Shown here: in pieces, positions 9,573 to 19,496 of the stretch
How positions within the stretch are numbered: the first letter of the stretch is position 1
Layout of the letters: each line of letters starts with the position of its first letter
NCBI GenBank assembly: GCA_015494595.1
Contig: WGAX01000209.1
Span: 1-40,794, forward strand
Direction: 5' to 3'
Source: Nitratiruptor sp.
GTDB taxonomy: Bacteria; Campylobacterota; Campylobacteria; Campylobacterales; Nitratiruptoraceae
DNA: 40,794 bases
Translations under genes and position numbers: made by a program
The notes under the pieces: generated by a model
What the model was told of the DNA's origin: nothing
Database searches by the model: none
What the model saw: the letters and a program-made list of their open reading frames with translations, nothing else

Positions 9573-10898
9573 TTAATTAGACTTTAAAAGCTCCCTATTT
9601 TCGCTACTCTTTAAAGATTGCATCAAATTTTTCAGCTCTGCAAAACTCTCTTGCAAACTTTTGCGTACACTAATTGGCTGCTTGAGATAGTCTAAAAGCT
9701 TATCATAACTCTCTATTGCTTTATCTATTGCAGCAGAAGAGCCCTTTTTATAGAGCCCCATATTAATCATATCCTCAGCCTCTTTATAGGTAGCCAAGAG
9801 ATTGATAAACTCTGCTTGATAAGCAAGCATCTCCTCCTCTACCAATTGGGGAGTCAATCTACTGATACTTTTGAGAGGATCAACTGCAGGAAAGATACGC
9901 TTTTGTGCCATCTCTTTGGATAAGACTATATGCCCATCCAAAAATCCTACTGCAGCATCTGCTACAGGATCACCAGAAAGCTCATCACCCTCAATCAGCA
10001 CAGTATAGATTCCGGTAATGCTTCCCTTCTTGCTAAAAGTTCCTGCCTGCTCTATGATTTTTGGCAAAAGAGAAAAGACAGAAGGTGTGTAACCCTTAGA
10101 AGTTGGAGGCTCCCCTGTAGCCAAACCTATCTCCCGTTGCGCCATAGCAAGTCTGGTTAAAGAGTCTACCAAAAAGAGTACATTCTTTTTTCTATTGGAA
10201 AAGTAGTTTGCAATGGCAATAGCTACATAGACTGCACGCACCTTTGCCAAAGGGGTTTGATCCGAGGTTGCAGCTATTACCACAGATTTTTGCAATCCCT
10301 CTTGCGTAAGGTTATCCTCAATGAACTCTTTTACCTCTCTTCCCCGCTCTCCAATAAGGGCTATAACATTCACATCTGCTTCTGTATAACGGGCAATCAT
10401 TCCCAAAAGGGTACTTTTCCCAACACCAGCACTTGCAAATATTCCTATTCTTTGCCCTTTGCCAATAGTCAAAAGTCCATTAATACTACGAATACCCACA
10501 TCTAAAGGCTCACTTATGCGATCACGCAGCAAAGGGTTAAAAGGATCATTTTTTAAATAGTACTTATTAGTATAGTGCACAAACTCTCTATTTAAGGGAT
10601 TGCCAAAGGCATCAAGCACACACCCTAGCAGATCCTTTCCCACCCCTACGCTAGCTCTTTCTAATGCTGCTTTAATAAAACTTCCAACCTTGATTCCTCT
10701 TGTATCATCATATGCCATCAAGAGAGTCTTTCCCTCTTTAAAACCCACTACTTCTGCCTCTACGCCATTTTCTAAATAGCATAAATCACCTATGGAGACA
10801 TTTGGCAAATAGGCCTCTATAATGGGTCCACTTACGCCAACAATACGCCCTTTTATACTAAATTTAGATAAGTTTTTTAGTCTCTCTTTTAATTTCAT
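9573..10898 (-). CDS. fliI: Flagellum-specific ATPase FliI
   Basis: GIFASAGVGKSTLLGMIARY Walker A; LVDSLTRLAMAQREIGLATGEPPTSKGYTPSVF. Confidence 0.97.
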   Translation of the reverse strand: MKLKERLKNLSKFSIKGRIVGVSGPIIEAYLPNVSIGDLCYLENGVEAEVVGFKEGKTLLMAYDDTRGIKVGSFIKAALERASVGVGKDLLGCVLDAFGNPLNREFVHYTNKYYLKNDPFNPLLRDRISEPLDVGIRSINGLLTIGKGQRIGIFASAGVGKSTLLGMIARYTEADVNVIALIGERGREVKEFIEDNLTQEGLQKSVVIAATSDQTPLAKVRAVYVAIAIANYFSNRKKNVLFLVDSLTRLAMAQREIGLATGEPPTSKGYTPSVFSLLPKIIEQAGTFSKKGSITGIYTVLIEGDELSGDPVADAAVGFLDGHIVLSKEMAQKRIFPAVDPLKSISRLTPQLVEEEMLAYQAEFINLLATYKEAEDMINMGLYKKGSSAAIDKAIESYDKLLDYLKQPISVRKSLQESFAELKNLMQSLKSSENRELLKSN

Positions 10899-11550
10899 CT
10901 TTAATCACATCAAGTTTCTCTTTGATTCTATTTTCGATCTTAAAATCAGAAAACTCTATACTAAACTCATTATTGGCTAGCTCTTTGCTTTTTTTAACTT
11001 CTACTCCTTTAAAGAGATCTTTGATCTCCTCATAGAGCTGATCAGAGACCACCACATTCAAAGGCATATAGTTGCTAAAATCGTTCAGAAGATTTTTTAT
11101 GGCATTATAGATTGTCGGAGTATTGTGTTTATCAATGAAAAGAAATTCCAAAACCTCAGCAACATTGTCAAGAAAAATATCTGCAAAACGGTTTAAGAAG
11201 AGTTTATGCTTCTCCTCCAATTTCTCCTCAAGTTCTTGGTATCTCTTTTGCAGTTGCATAATCTCTTGATGTTTTTGCTCTTCAAGCTCCTTCTCTCTCT
11301 TTTTATGCTCCTCTTCGATCTGCCTTTGCAGCTTCTTTGCGGCATCATTAAAACCCTGCTCATAACTTTGCTCAGAGATATTATTGATAAGCTCTTTATA
11401 GTGTTTCTCAAGCTCTTCCATCTTTGCTTGATAAAACTGCTCTATTTGGGCAATTTTATCTTGATCTTGAGGCTCCAGCGAAGTTTTAAGGGAAGCACTC
11501 TCCTTTTTTACCTCCTCAAAGGTTGAAAAATCATCAAGCTCTAACTTCAT
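10864..11550 (-). CDS. fliH: Flagellar assembly protein FliH
   Basis: Glu/Lys-rich coiled coil between fliF and fliI; FliH-like C-terminus. Confidence 0.8.
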   Translation of the reverse strand: MKLELDDFSTFEEVKKESASLKTSLEPQDQDKIAQIEQFYQAKMEELEKHYKELINNISEQSYEQGFNDAAKKLQRQIEEEHKKREKELEEQKHQEIMQLQKRYQELEEKLEEKHKLFLNRFADIFLDNVAEVLEFLFIDKHNTPTIYNAIKNLLNDFSNYMPLNVVVSDQLYEEIKDLFKGVEVKKSKELANNEFSIEFSDFKIENRIKEKLDVIKDEIKRETKKLI

Positions 11551-13151
11551 TTACTCTCTTCTCTCATCCATTTACTTATCATATTTGCCACAATTTCAGG
11601 ATTATCCTCTGCAATCTCTAAAATCTTTTGATATACAGGCTCATTTTCAAAGTTGAAAGCCTCCTCTTCATGCAAAGCTGCAGCAGCCTGGGCCGCCTCA
11701 CCCAAAGGAGATGCTTGCAAAGCTGCTTTTTGCTCTGCCTCAAGCTCACGAAGCTTTGCTCTTTTTTGTCTCATTATCATAAAGGCTATCAAGCCTAAAA
11801 GAGTCAGAGCCATTGCAGCAGCACCACCTATAAGTACATACTTTTGCCCCATCTGCTCTGAAGCATTTGGCGTTATCTGCTCTTGGGAAGTCTCAAAAGG
11901 CACACTAACTACCGTAACAGTATCTCCTCGCTTCTCATCAAAACCAATGGCACTCTTAATAAGTCTCTCAAATGCTGCTAGCTCCTCTTTGCTTCGAGGC
12001 ACATACTCCATCTCTACTGAGCCGTTTTGCTCCTTTTTAATATATTTTCCATCTACCAAAACACCCACACTTATCTTTTTGATCCTAAAAACATTCTGTT
12101 TTGTAACTATAAGAGATTTTGTTACATCATAATTAGTCGTTACATCTTTTTTATTTCTATCTAGTAGAAGATTTTTACTATTTGTATTAATTGTCGCAGG
12201 CACATTAGTAGGGGTACCGGGCGCTCCTGCTTTTTGCTTTTCATATCCTTTAGTTTTCTCTTGAATTTTTCTCTCACTAACTACTGCTACCTTATCTGGA
12301 TCGTAAATTTCATCTCTTTTATGAACCTTTGCAGTCTCTATCTCCACATTGGCACGCACTACCACCTTTTGTGCGCCTAAAGCTCTTGCCAGCATCGATT
12401 GGATGCTCTTTTCAATATCCCTTTTGATCTTTCTTTTAATATCTACTACATCGCCTAGCTCTCTACTCTTCTCCTCTTCAATCCAATCTGAAAGAACTCT
12501 TCCTCTATTATCCACTACTGTTACATTTTGCGGTTTTAGCTTTGCTACTGCGTGGGAAACTAAAAAGATAATAGCTTTTACCTGCTCTTTGCTTAGATCT
12601 TTTCCTGGCCATAAAGAGACGATGACAGAAGCTTTTGCTTCATCCTCTTCTCTTGCAAAGATGGAGTTTTGGGGCAGAGCTATATTTACTTTTGCATCTT
12701 TGATGGCATCTATCTTTTTGATGGTTCTAGCAAGCTCCCCCTCTATAGCTCGCAGGTAGTTGATATTTTCCTGAAAGTGGGTAGCCCCCATTTTAGGCTC
12801 ATTAAAGAGCTCAAAACCAACCTCATTTGAAGAGGGAATCCCTTTAGCAGCAAGTTTGAGTCGAATATCATATATTTTACTCTTTGGTACTAAAATAATA
12901 GAGCCATCCCCTTCCACCTTATATGGAATCTTCTCTTGCTGCAACTCACCTAAAATTTTTCCCGCATCATCAGGACTTAGATTGGTATAGAGTACACCAT
13001 ACTCCTCTTTGCTCAGATCGCGTACCAGTAAAGCAGACAATAAAACAATAATAGCCATTATACTTAACCCCAAAAAAAGGGTTTTAAGAAAGTTGTGATC
13101 TTGAAAGAGTTTACCTGCTCTCTCTTTTATACTGCTAAAATCAATTGCCAA
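11547..13151 (-). CDS. fliF: Flagellar MS-ring protein FliF
   Basis: YGVLYTNLSPDDAGKILGELQQEKIPYKVEGDGSIILVP; two TM; FliF organisation. Confidence 0.97.
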   Translation of the reverse strand: MAIDFSSIKERAGKLFQDHNFLKTLFLGLSIMAIIVLLSALLVRDLSKEEYGVLYTNLSPDDAGKILGELQQEKIPYKVEGDGSIILVPKSKIYDIRLKLAAKGIPSSNEVGFELFNEPKMGATHFQENINYLRAIEGELARTIKKIDAIKDAKVNIALPQNSIFAREEDEAKASVIVSLWPGKDLSKEQVKAIIFLVSHAVAKLKPQNVTVVDNRGRVLSDWIEEEKSRELGDVVDIKRKIKRDIEKSIQSMLARALGAQKVVVRANVEIETAKVHKRDEIYDPDKVAVVSERKIQEKTKGYEKQKAGAPGTPTNVPATINTNSKNLLLDRNKKDVTTNYDVTKSLIVTKQNVFRIKKISVGVLVDGKYIKKEQNGSVEMEYVPRSKEELAAFERLIKSAIGFDEKRGDTVTVVSVPFETSQEQITPNASEQMGQKYVLIGGAAAMALTLLGLIAFMIMRQKRAKLRELEAEQKAALQASPLGEAAQAAAALHEEEAFNFENEPVYQKILEIAEDNPEIVANMISKWMREESK

Positions 13152-13160
13152 TGATGCACC

Positions 13161-13445
13161 TTATACTTGCATTCGCATAATCTCTTGATAGGCTTCAAGA
13201 GCTTTATTTCGTATCTCTGTAGCTAAACGAAGAGAGATATCTGCCTTTTCCACCGTTGCCATCAATGCAACCATATTATCCACTTTTCCTTGCATCAACC
13301 TCTCTTTTGCTTGAGTAGCTGCTTGCAAATCACCATTGACATCTGCAACAAATTTTTCTACTAGATCAAGAAAACCGCTCTCACTACCTCTTTGCGTTTG
13401 TGTCACATCTGACGCTAAAACATTTGTTATACTCTCAATTTGCAT
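13161..13445 (-). CDS. fliE: Flagellar hook-basal body protein FliE
   Basis: 94 aa; VDNMVALMATVEKADISLRLATEIRNKALEAYQEIMRMQV. Confidence 0.95.
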   Translation of the reverse strand: MQIESITNVLASDVTQTQRGSESGFLDLVEKFVADVNGDLQAATQAKERLMQGKVDNMVALMATVEKADISLRLATEIRNKALEAYQEIMRMQV

Positions 13446-13455
13446 TGACTATCCT

Positions 13456-13863
13456 TTATACTTTTATAATCTCCAAGCTTTTGAGTAACATATCTTTTTG
13501 GGTATTAAAAGCGGTAAGATTGGCTTCATATGTACGCATTGCTGAAATCATATCCACCATCTCTCTCATTGGATCAATATTAGGAAGTTTTACATATCCA
13601 TTCTTATCTGCAAGAGGGTTTGTAGGATCATATTTTAATTTGAAAGGAGCAGGATCTGCTACCACCTTTTTTATAGTCACCTTTGAAAGAGTAATATCTT
13701 GCTCTTTATCCAACACCTCTTCAAAAATAGGAATTTTTCTTCTATAAGGCTGCCCTTTATCATCGACAGAGTTCACATTAGCCATATTACTAGCAATAAT
13801 ATCCATACGGTACTTTTGTACAGAAAGTCCTGTTTGTGCAACCTCCAATCCCTTAAATAGCAT
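13456..13863 (-). CDS. flgC: Flagellar proximal rod protein FlgC
   Basis: QKYRMDIIASNMANVNS...; VDMISAMRTYEANLTAFNTQKDMLLKSLEI. Confidence 0.96.
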   Translation of the reverse strand: MLFKGLEVAQTGLSVQKYRMDIIASNMANVNSVDDKGQPYRRKIPIFEEVLDKEQDITLSKVTIKKVVADPAPFKLKYDPTNPLADKNGYVKLPNIDPMREMVDMISAMRTYEANLTAFNTQKDMLLKSLEIIKV

Positions 13864-13865
13864 CT

Positions 13866-14231
13866 CTATCTCCCATTGATGACAATTTTAAATTTTTCAA
13901 ACTCTTTCTTTAGATTCTCTGCCAATGCCTTATACATTATGGCACTCTCTGCAAGTTTTGCCAGCTCCTCTTGAATATCTACACGGTTATCATCATATCC
14001 ACGCACATTACTAAGCTCTATCTCCTCAAACTTTTTATCTTGGTTTGTAGGATCTAGATGTCTGCTACTACTCTTTTTAAGAGGTAAACTCTTTTGCAAC
14101 TCCTGAGCAAAAACAAGATCCTTTGCTCTAAAACCGGGAGTATCTGCATTGGCAATGTTGCCCTCAATCACTTGACTTCTTTTAAGATAAAAAGAGGCCA
14201 TACCACTCAGCTTATCAATTGTCTCCCACAT
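13866..14231 (-). CDS. flgB: Flagellar proximal rod protein FlgB
   Basis: SQVIEGNIANADTPGFRAKDLVF; precedes flgC. Confidence 0.94.
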   Translation of the reverse strand: MWETIDKLSGMASFYLKRSQVIEGNIANADTPGFRAKDLVFAQELQKSLPLKKSSSRHLDPTNQDKKFEEIELSNVRGYDDNRVDIQEELAKLAESAIMYKALAENLKKEFEKFKIVINGR

Positions 14232-16173
14232 TCTCTTCCTTTATCTTCTGCTGCAATAAGCTATCTTCTATTGCAACTTTTGCCAACATATACCAGCTGT
14301 TGTTACACCCTTTTGCTTTAGTAAGCATCTCTCTAGCATAATCGATTTTACCAATTCTAACATAAGAAAGAGATAATATACTATTTAAAAAGCAGTCACG
14401 CTGAATAAAAGTGGCTATTGGACTTAAAAGGTTGATAAGATCCCCATAACGCTCCTTTTCTAGCAGCTTTTGAGCAAATAGCTGAACAAATTTCTTGACT
14501 ACCTCATCTTTCAAGTACGTTTGGGCAATAAATTTCTTTTGCTGAGCTAAAAACTGCGTATCCAATCGATTATGCCTCATTGACAAAACATTAGCAAAAA
14601 TATCTCTATAAAGCTCATTTTTGGGACAAAACTGCACAAGCTTCTTATAAACTTCCTCACAAGAGGCATCTGCCACAAAGCAAACCTTTGCATAAAGCTT
14701 TAAAAAATTGCAAGAAGTAAAAGAGTGCTTTTGTAAGATCTGTAATGCTTGAGTAAATTTTCGATTCTCATAAAGAGCCTCTACATAGCGCATAACACTC
14801 TTTTGGTTGGGATGATCTTTATAAATTTTTGCCAAAAGCTTTAGACGCAATGACTCCTTTTTACATTTATGAAGATAAACAGCAATATTATAAAGAGTAG
14901 CAGGCTCAAAAACTTTATAGAAAAACTCAGGATTTGCTTCATATAAAAGACAGATATAAGCACCATTTTTAGAGTCATTTATATATGTTGTCCATAAACG
15001 GCGAAAATACTCAATCTGCTCAAACTTTAATTTTTTGGGAAAAAGCAATGAGAGCTCCCAACTCAATCGCTTATACAGCTTCTCACTGCCAATTTCAAAA
15101 GTCTCCATACCAAAATTGGCCAGTGCAAAAACTCCTATATAGCTATTTCTATATTTGACAAGGGTTTGGGCAATGAAATGGAGTGGATCTTGCAAAAAAA
15201 GTGCATCTGGCATATATTTTTTGATATAGTGACGAGCATTTTTATCTTTTTTTATAATAAAAAGGAGCTTCAACTTTGCAATCGTAGCAAACTCAGAATC
15301 GGGAAAACTTTTAATAAGACGAACATAGTAGTTTATACTTCCATGATAATCTTTTTCCAAAAATTTTATATCTCCCAAACGCAAAAGACTCCTTTGCACA
15401 ACCTCTTTGTTTTTTATGTAATTTAAAATTCGACGAAAGAGCATCTGCGCAAATTGTAAATCACCATTCCTATAAGCAGTCTCAGCAACAAGATAGTAGT
15501 AAGAGGGATTATCGATTAAAAAACTCTCAAAATCTTTATATGTCTGCTTAAAATAACTTAATGCTTTTGGATACTCTTTTTTAGCAAAATAGTACATCCC
15601 CTGTAAAAATATAAACTCTTTTTGCTGACTTTTACTTAAGTTCTCTATACTCAAAATAAGCATATACTTTGTAGCCAAATCTATACGCTCTAACCACACA
15701 GCCGTACGCAACAATCCCATAATAATAGGAAGTTTTTCCTGCTTTGTGGCTGCTTTTTGCAAAGCCATCTTATACAGAGCAAAAGCACGCTCATAAAAAC
15801 CCAAATGCTCATAAATTTTAGCTTTAAGAGTATAAAATTTATAGTTTTTCTCCCCTCCTCTAGCCAGATAGAGGTTGAGGTAGTTTAGCGCAGACCAAAA
15901 ATATCTCTTTTCACCAACTCTTTTGCCAATATAAAGATAGGTATTGGCCAACATAAAAAGAGCGGGCAAATAGTAAGGAGATTGAGGAAATTTTGCCACA
16001 TAGGCAAGCTCATCTAAAGCTTGATAATAAGAGCCGTAATGAAAATCCCTCACAGCATGCTTAAAAACATAAGCGATCCTCTTTTCATTGGAAAGACTCT
16101 TTGTAGTAGTATTTACCTCTTCGCCATACACAAAAGCAATAAATACAAAAATTACAATACTATACTTTAACAT
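14215..16173 (-). CDS. Secreted TPR-repeat protein within the flagellar operon
   Basis: N-terminal signal MLKYSIVIFVFIAFVYGEE; many helical TPR-like repeats; overlaps flgB by 17 nt and fliK by 14 nt. Confidence 0.8.
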   Translation of the reverse strand: MLKYSIVIFVFIAFVYGEEVNTTTKSLSNEKRIAYVFKHAVRDFHYGSYYQALDELAYVAKFPQSPYYLPALFMLANTYLYIGKRVGEKRYFWSALNYLNLYLARGGEKNYKFYTLKAKIYEHLGFYERAFALYKMALQKAATKQEKLPIIMGLLRTAVWLERIDLATKYMLILSIENLSKSQQKEFIFLQGMYYFAKKEYPKALSYFKQTYKDFESFLIDNPSYYYLVAETAYRNGDLQFAQMLFRRILNYIKNKEVVQRSLLRLGDIKFLEKDYHGSINYYVRLIKSFPDSEFATIAKLKLLFIIKKDKNARHYIKKYMPDALFLQDPLHFIAQTLVKYRNSYIGVFALANFGMETFEIGSEKLYKRLSWELSLLFPKKLKFEQIEYFRRLWTTYINDSKNGAYICLLYEANPEFFYKVFEPATLYNIAVYLHKCKKESLRLKLLAKIYKDHPNQKSVMRYVEALYENRKFTQALQILQKHSFTSCNFLKLYAKVCFVADASCEEVYKKLVQFCPKNELYRDIFANVLSMRHNRLDTQFLAQQKKFIAQTYLKDEVVKKFVQLFAQKLLEKERYGDLINLLSPIATFIQRDCFLNSILSLSYVRIGKIDYAREMLTKAKGCNNSWYMLAKVAIEDSLLQQKIKEENVGDN

Positions 16174-18016
16174 TTATCGAGCTATTCTCTTGAGATGAAG
16201 TTTTTTCACTCTCTTGGGAAGTTATAGTCACTCTTTTTTGCTTATCTTTAAAAACGACTTTATACCTCTCATAGCCACCCTCTTGCATCACATTTGTAAT
16301 AAACTCCTCTATATTCGGATGTAAAGGGAGTGCCATAGAAGAGGTAAAATGCATATAGAGATGGTTGTGATGCCAATTAATATTCACAGTAGTATCTGGC
16401 AGCTTTAGAGTAAGGGTTTGGCGACGGGGAATTTCAAACTGCTCCCCTACATCTATCAAATCACTCTCGTGAGATTGCAAAAAAGTATCACCAGAGCCAC
16501 TCTGTTTAAAGCTATCTTGATTGTTTTGATTATTGGAGAGTGGAGCTGATGAGAGAGCACTATTTTCTTGTAAAAAGGAAAGTATATGCTCTTGGCTCTC
16601 TCTCTCTTGTAATGAAGGTCTTTTCTCTTCCATGGTAAAACCCTTTAGTTTTTTATTCTCTGGTTGCAATTGCATTCTATGAGGAGTATTTGCCTGTACT
16701 CCTAAATGTCTTTTGTGTGCCAGTCTCTCTTGCGGTTGTATAGGATGAAGGGTATTAATCTGCACTCCTAAATGCTTTTTATGTGCCAGCGTTCTTTGCG
16801 GTTGTATTGGATGCTGCATAGGGGCTTCTACCCCTCTTTTGGAGAAAACTTGATCTCCCAAAAATCTTGGCTGCTCCTCTTTTTTCTTGTTATATACCAA
16901 AGGATCTTGCAGCTTCTCTTGCATTTCACTCTTTTTATGCAACTCTTGTTGCATAGAGAAATCTTCTAAAAACTCCCCACTCTTTTTTGTTACGCTTTTT
17001 TTATCCTTTTGCTCTTCAATTTTAGCCTCTCCAGATAGCTGCAACTCCCTAGCTCTTTTATCATCCACAACTTGCTTTGTAAAATTTTTCTGCACACTTT
17101 CATAATGGAAACTTTTTTCTCTTTTTCCAACTTTACTATCTTCAATCCTTATTACCTCTTTATGCTCCTTGCTATGTACACTATATATTCCGTTTATTTG
17201 TGCAGCTAGTATGTAAGGGGGCATATTTTTGCTATCTTCCTGACCCTTATCTACTCTATTTTCAGGAATTTTTAGGGTATTACTTTTTAGATCTCTTTTT
17301 AGAGAGGGCGTTGGATTGCTTAATACTTTAGCAACTCCAGGATCCTTCTTAGAGAGAAAAAAAGTTTTATTCAACGAGAGTTTGGTTAAAGTGGGTATAA
17401 CTTTTTTGCTTTTTAATGGAGTATGTGCCAAAAGAGGGAGCTTTTTTATGAGTGCTTTTGTTGAGATATTTTTTACTTCTTGATGATGAAGCTCTTTAAA
17501 AGAAGTATTGTGCTTTACTGCAACCTCTTGCAAGGAAAACTGCGTAGGAGGCAAATAATTTTTTTTCTTCTTTTTTATTTTTATGGGTGATAAAAGATCT
17601 ATTTTCTGCTTTGCACTATTTTGGAGTGGAAAAATATCCAAAGAAGAGGAGATACTCTTTTGTAGAGGAGCAAACTTTGCTTTTTTTATGCTAGCTTGTA
17701 CAAAATTATAAGAAGAGCTCTTTTGATCTATCTGCCGTAAAGAGGAGAGATGCCTTTTTTCCTCCCCGTTACCATAATAAAGATGCTTGAGGACAAATGG
17801 AAATTGACTCTTTGCATGAAGCAAAAAGTTGGAGTTTGATACATTCGTAGTCTCAAACTTCGGTGTATAAAGAGCCTTTGGACTAAAGCTCTCTTGTAAA
17901 AAATCTTGTAAAAGTGTAGAAAAGAGGCTCTTTTGTGCTGCCTCTTCTTGAAAGGAGGTTGTAGCTACTGGCATCTTGGTATTAAGGTTTTTTAGCAAAA
18001 AATCAAAAAGAATCAT
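16160..18016 (-). CDS. fliK: Flagellar hook-length control protein FliK (divergent, 618 aa)
   Basis: C-terminal Flg_hook-like region (RRQTLTLKLPDTTVNINWHHNHLYMHFTSSMALPLHPNIEEFITNVMQEGG); low-complexity N-terminal; operon position. Confidence 0.7.
   Translation of the reverse strand: MILFDFLLKNLNTKMPVATTSFQEEAAQKSLFSTLLQDFLQESFSPKALYTPKFETTNVSNSNFLLHAKSQFPFVLKHLYYGNGEEKRHLSSLRQIDQKSSSYNFVQASIKKAKFAPLQKSISSSLDIFPLQNSAKQKIDLLSPIKIKKKKKNYLPPTQFSLQEVAVKHNTSFKELHHQEVKNISTKALIKKLPLLAHTPLKSKKVIPTLTKLSLNKTFFLSKKDPGVAKVLSNPTPSLKRDLKSNTLKIPENRVDKGQEDSKNMPPYILAAQINGIYSVHSKEHKEVIRIEDSKVGKREKSFHYESVQKNFTKQVVDDKRARELQLSGEAKIEEQKDKKSVTKKSGEFLEDFSMQQELHKKSEMQEKLQDPLVYNKKKEEQPRFLGDQVFSKRGVEAPMQHPIQPQRTLAHKKHLGVQINTLHPIQPQERLAHKRHLGVQANTPHRMQLQPENKKLKGFTMEEKRPSLQERESQEHILSFLQENSALSSAPLSNNQNNQDSFKQSGSGDTFLQSHESDLIDVGEQFEIPRRQTLTLKLPDTTVNINWHHNHLYMHFTSSMALPLHPNIEEFITNVMQEGGYERYKVVFKDKQKRVTITSQESEKTSSQENSSINVKV
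16682..16813 (-). repeat. Tandem 66-bp (22-aa) repeat inside fliK, two units plus a degenerate third
   Basis: HPIQPQRTLAHKKHLGVQINTL / HPIQPQERLAHKRHLGVQANTP / HRMQLQ; period measured between the two ACTCCTAAATG copies on the + strand. Confidence 0.9.
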
Positions 18017-18687
18017 AACTGCTCCAAATCTTTTAAAATAGTTTTAAGCTTTTTAATAGCTTGCGACTTTATCTGCGATACTCTAGATTGTGATATACCA
18101 AGCGCAGCTGCAATCTCTTTGGGCTCACGCTCCTCAAAAAAAAACATCTGCAAAGTTTTACGCTCTTTTTCACTCAACTGCTCCATCGCTTCAAAAATCT
18201 TATCGCCAATTTGCGCATTAAGCGCCTGCTCCTCTGGACCAATATCATTACTCACCATTATATCAATCAGACGTAAGGAGCTATCCTCTCCCCCCAACGC
18301 CTTCTCCATACTAATCATTATCGCCAAATTTGACAGAGGAATATCTTTGCCCTCTTCCTTCTCTTTTTTTATCTTTTCTCGCATACTACGAGGCATAATA
18401 TGCAAACTTCTTAGATAATCGAGTATTTCTCCTCTTATCTTAATATAGGCATAGGTTGAAAACTGCGCTTTTGACTCATCAAATTTGTCAATTGCCTTTA
18501 TTAAACCGATAATTCCCGTATTTACAAGCTCATCAAACTCAATACCCGCATCGCGAGGAAGCTTAAAAAATATTTTGGAAGCAACCTTTTTTACCAAAGG
18601 TGTATTATCCAAAATCATCTGCTGTTTTTGCTCTTTACTTATCTTCATTGTTAGCTTTTTCCCATAAAATGAAAAAGTTTTTGCCAA
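18013..18687 (-). CDS. fliA: RNA polymerase sigma-28 factor FliA
   Basis: GIEFDELVNTGIIGLIKAIDKFDESKAQFSTYAYIKIRGEILDYLRS; region 4 ALGISQSRVSQIKSQAIKKLK. Confidence 0.95.
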   Translation of the reverse strand: MAKTFSFYGKKLTMKISKEQKQQMILDNTPLVKKVASKIFFKLPRDAGIEFDELVNTGIIGLIKAIDKFDESKAQFSTYAYIKIRGEILDYLRSLHIMPRSMREKIKKEKEEGKDIPLSNLAIMISMEKALGGEDSSLRLIDIMVSNDIGPEEQALNAQIGDKIFEAMEQLSEKERKTLQMFFFEEREPKEIAAALGISQSRVSQIKSQAIKKLKTILKDLEQL

Positions 18688-19496
18688 AACCTCTCTTGAC
18701 TTTTTGGCTCAATTTTTAACTCCTCTTTGCAAATTTGGCGTATACTCTTTGTATAGGCATCTTTTGGATAACTCTTTGCTATAAGCTCCTTTTTCTTGAC
18801 CGCTGTTTTCAAGTTATCGGTATAAGGTAATACTCCTAACAGATCCACATCTATATCTAAAAACTTATTGACAGAGATTTGTAACTTGCTAAATGTCAGT
18901 GTACCCTCCTCCCTATCTCTACACATATTCACAACAATTTTGAAGCTCTCATATCCATACATATTATACATCGATTTTATCAGAGCATAAGCATCCATCA
19001 ATGCTGTGGGTTCTGGTGTAGTTATTATATACGATTTACTAGAAGCCCTCAAAAAAGCTGCCACTTTCTCATCGATCCCTGCTCCTGTATCAATAATAAT
19101 ATAGTCATAATTTTTTGATACTGCATCCAACTGCGCAATAACCGTTTGCATAGGCATATCATCCATCTCATAGAGCTCATCCAAACCAGAAAAGCCCAAA
19201 AGCGCATCAAAAGCATACGCTTTTTGAATAATATTTTCAATCCTCTCACCCATAAAAAGATGTTTCATATTCTTTACAGGATCCAAATCCAAAAAGAGAT
19301 GAATATTTGCCATACCTATATCTGCATCTATCAATAGCACCTTTTTTTTAAACTCTTGCGCTAGGATGTAGGAGAAATTGAGAGCAAAATTGGTCTTTCC
19401 TACCCCCCCTTTTCCACTGGCTATGGTAATAAATTTACTATTATGGATCCCATTTTTTGATACTAGCGCTCGTAATCCACTTGCTTGATCAATCAT
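18651..19496 (-). CDS. flhG: MinD-like ATPase FlhG (flagellar number regulator)
   Basis: ITIASGKGGVGKTNFALNFSYILAQ; IDADIGMANIHLFLDL; next to flhF. Confidence 0.93.
   Translation of the reverse strand: MIDQASGLRALVSKNGIHNSKFITIASGKGGVGKTNFALNFSYILAQEFKKKVLLIDADIGMANIHLFLDLDPVKNMKHLFMGERIENIIQKAYAFDALLGFSGLDELYEMDDMPMQTVIAQLDAVSKNYDYIIIDTGAGIDEKVAAFLRASSKSYIITTPEPTALMDAYALIKSMYNMYGYESFKIVVNMCRDREEGTLTFSKLQISVNKFLDIDVDLLGVLPYTDNLKTAVKKKELIAKSYPKDAYTKSIRQICKEELKIEPKSQERFWQKLFHFMGKS

Noticed and set aside
11206-11526. 106-aa + strand ORF antisense to fliH (Leu-rich)
   Set aside because: Leu/Phe-rich translation is the expected antisense shadow of a Glu/Lys-rich coiled coil; the same applies to other opposite-strand ORFs in the list (e.g. 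11653-12132, 27453-27929, 30805-31293).
12349-12759. 136-aa + strand ORF antisense to fliF
   Set aside because: Low-complexity Ser/Leu-rich, no independent start context, fully inside a confidently assigned gene.
18809-18830. Second CCGATAA-like sigma-28 -10 box on the minus strand within flhG
   Set aside because: No TAAA at the proper upstream spacing, and it is inside coding sequence.
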